Positions 5,818 to 5,858 of a stretch of DNA of 5,858 nt are shown in pieces; positions within the stretch are counted from its first letter, which is position 1; every line of letters starts with the position of its first letter. This stretch comes from Bacillota bacterium (GTDB taxonomy: Bacteria > Bacillota_A > Clostridia > Clostridiales > Clostridiaceae), in contig JAJXYA010000146.1 in NCBI GenBank assembly GCA_021780795.1, forward strand, positions 1 to 5,858, in the 5' to 3' direction. A program made the position numbers and the translations under genes. The notes under the pieces are model-generated. The model was not told where the DNA came from. It ran no database searches and saw only the letters and a list, made by a program, of their open reading frames with translations.

Positions 5818-5858
5818 TAATTGTAGTAAACCCTTGTAATTTCGTAAGCGTCAAAAAT

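Larger units (their letters stand above)
5586..5858 (-). other. Long AT-rich upstream region of the pilin gene
   Basis: There is no convincing gene here. It contains the pilin ribosome binding site (5595-5600), two exact TATAAT boxes on the minus strand (5706-5711 and 5759-5764), and two inverted repeats. I looked for the conserved cores of c-di-GMP-I and c-di-GMP-II riboswitches, known upstream of some clostridial pilus genes, and saw neither. At the right edge a minus frame is open from 5858 to a TAA at 5817-5819 (13 codons), which might be the tail of an upstream gene, but it is too short to judge. Confidence 0.5.

Noticed and set aside
5817..5858. Tail of an upstream minus-strand gene at the right edge
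   Set aside because: A 13-codon frame ending in TAA, followed by a hairpin, is suggestive, but a second frame is also open here and the stretch is too short to recognise.

Overview
The window looks like chromosome from a low-GC Gram-positive anaerobe, most likely a Clostridium sensu stricto relative. The base composition is strongly AT-rich. Shine-Dalgarno sites are strong and purine-rich, U-tailed hairpins close the genes, and there is a short cysteine-free type IV pilin with a Lys-rich leader. The visible glutamyl-tRNA synthetase tail reads like the clostridial form. Species cannot be fixed from this window.

Layout: the left edge (2-700, + strand) is the C-terminal part of gltX, entered inside its catalytic KMSKS-type loop. 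Everything after it is on the minus strand. A bidirectional terminator (726-762) separates gltX from a convergent 761-aa protein (763-3048) with five membrane helices, an alpha/beta-hydrolase domain (GHSRGG nucleophile elbow) and a C-terminal beta-sandwich-like domain. A 22-codon open frame with its own ribosome binding site lies just upstream of it (3080-3148). Next comes a self-contained unit: a good sigma-A promoter (3921-3949), a 212-aa two-helix membrane protein of unknown function (3245-3883), and a hairpin terminator (3195-3234).

The right third is a type IV pilus unit: a prepilin (5115-5585) followed by its processing enzyme, the prepilin peptidase (4160-4936). The leader of the pilin ends in Gly-Phe with Glu at mature position 5, which is the kind of substrate the downstream peptidase cleaves and N-methylates. 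A U-tailed imperfect hairpin between the two (5042-5073) suggests that abundant pilin message is separated from lower peptidase message. The assembly ATPase, platform protein and other pilus genes are not in the window; they may lie beyond the right edge.

I found no CRISPR array, rRNA or tRNA gene, insertion sequence, or recognisable riboswitch. Most of the window is ordinary chromosome. The least explained items are the membrane-anchored hydrolase, the conserved two-helix protein, the small ORF before the hydrolase, and the long AT-rich leader of the pilin gene.
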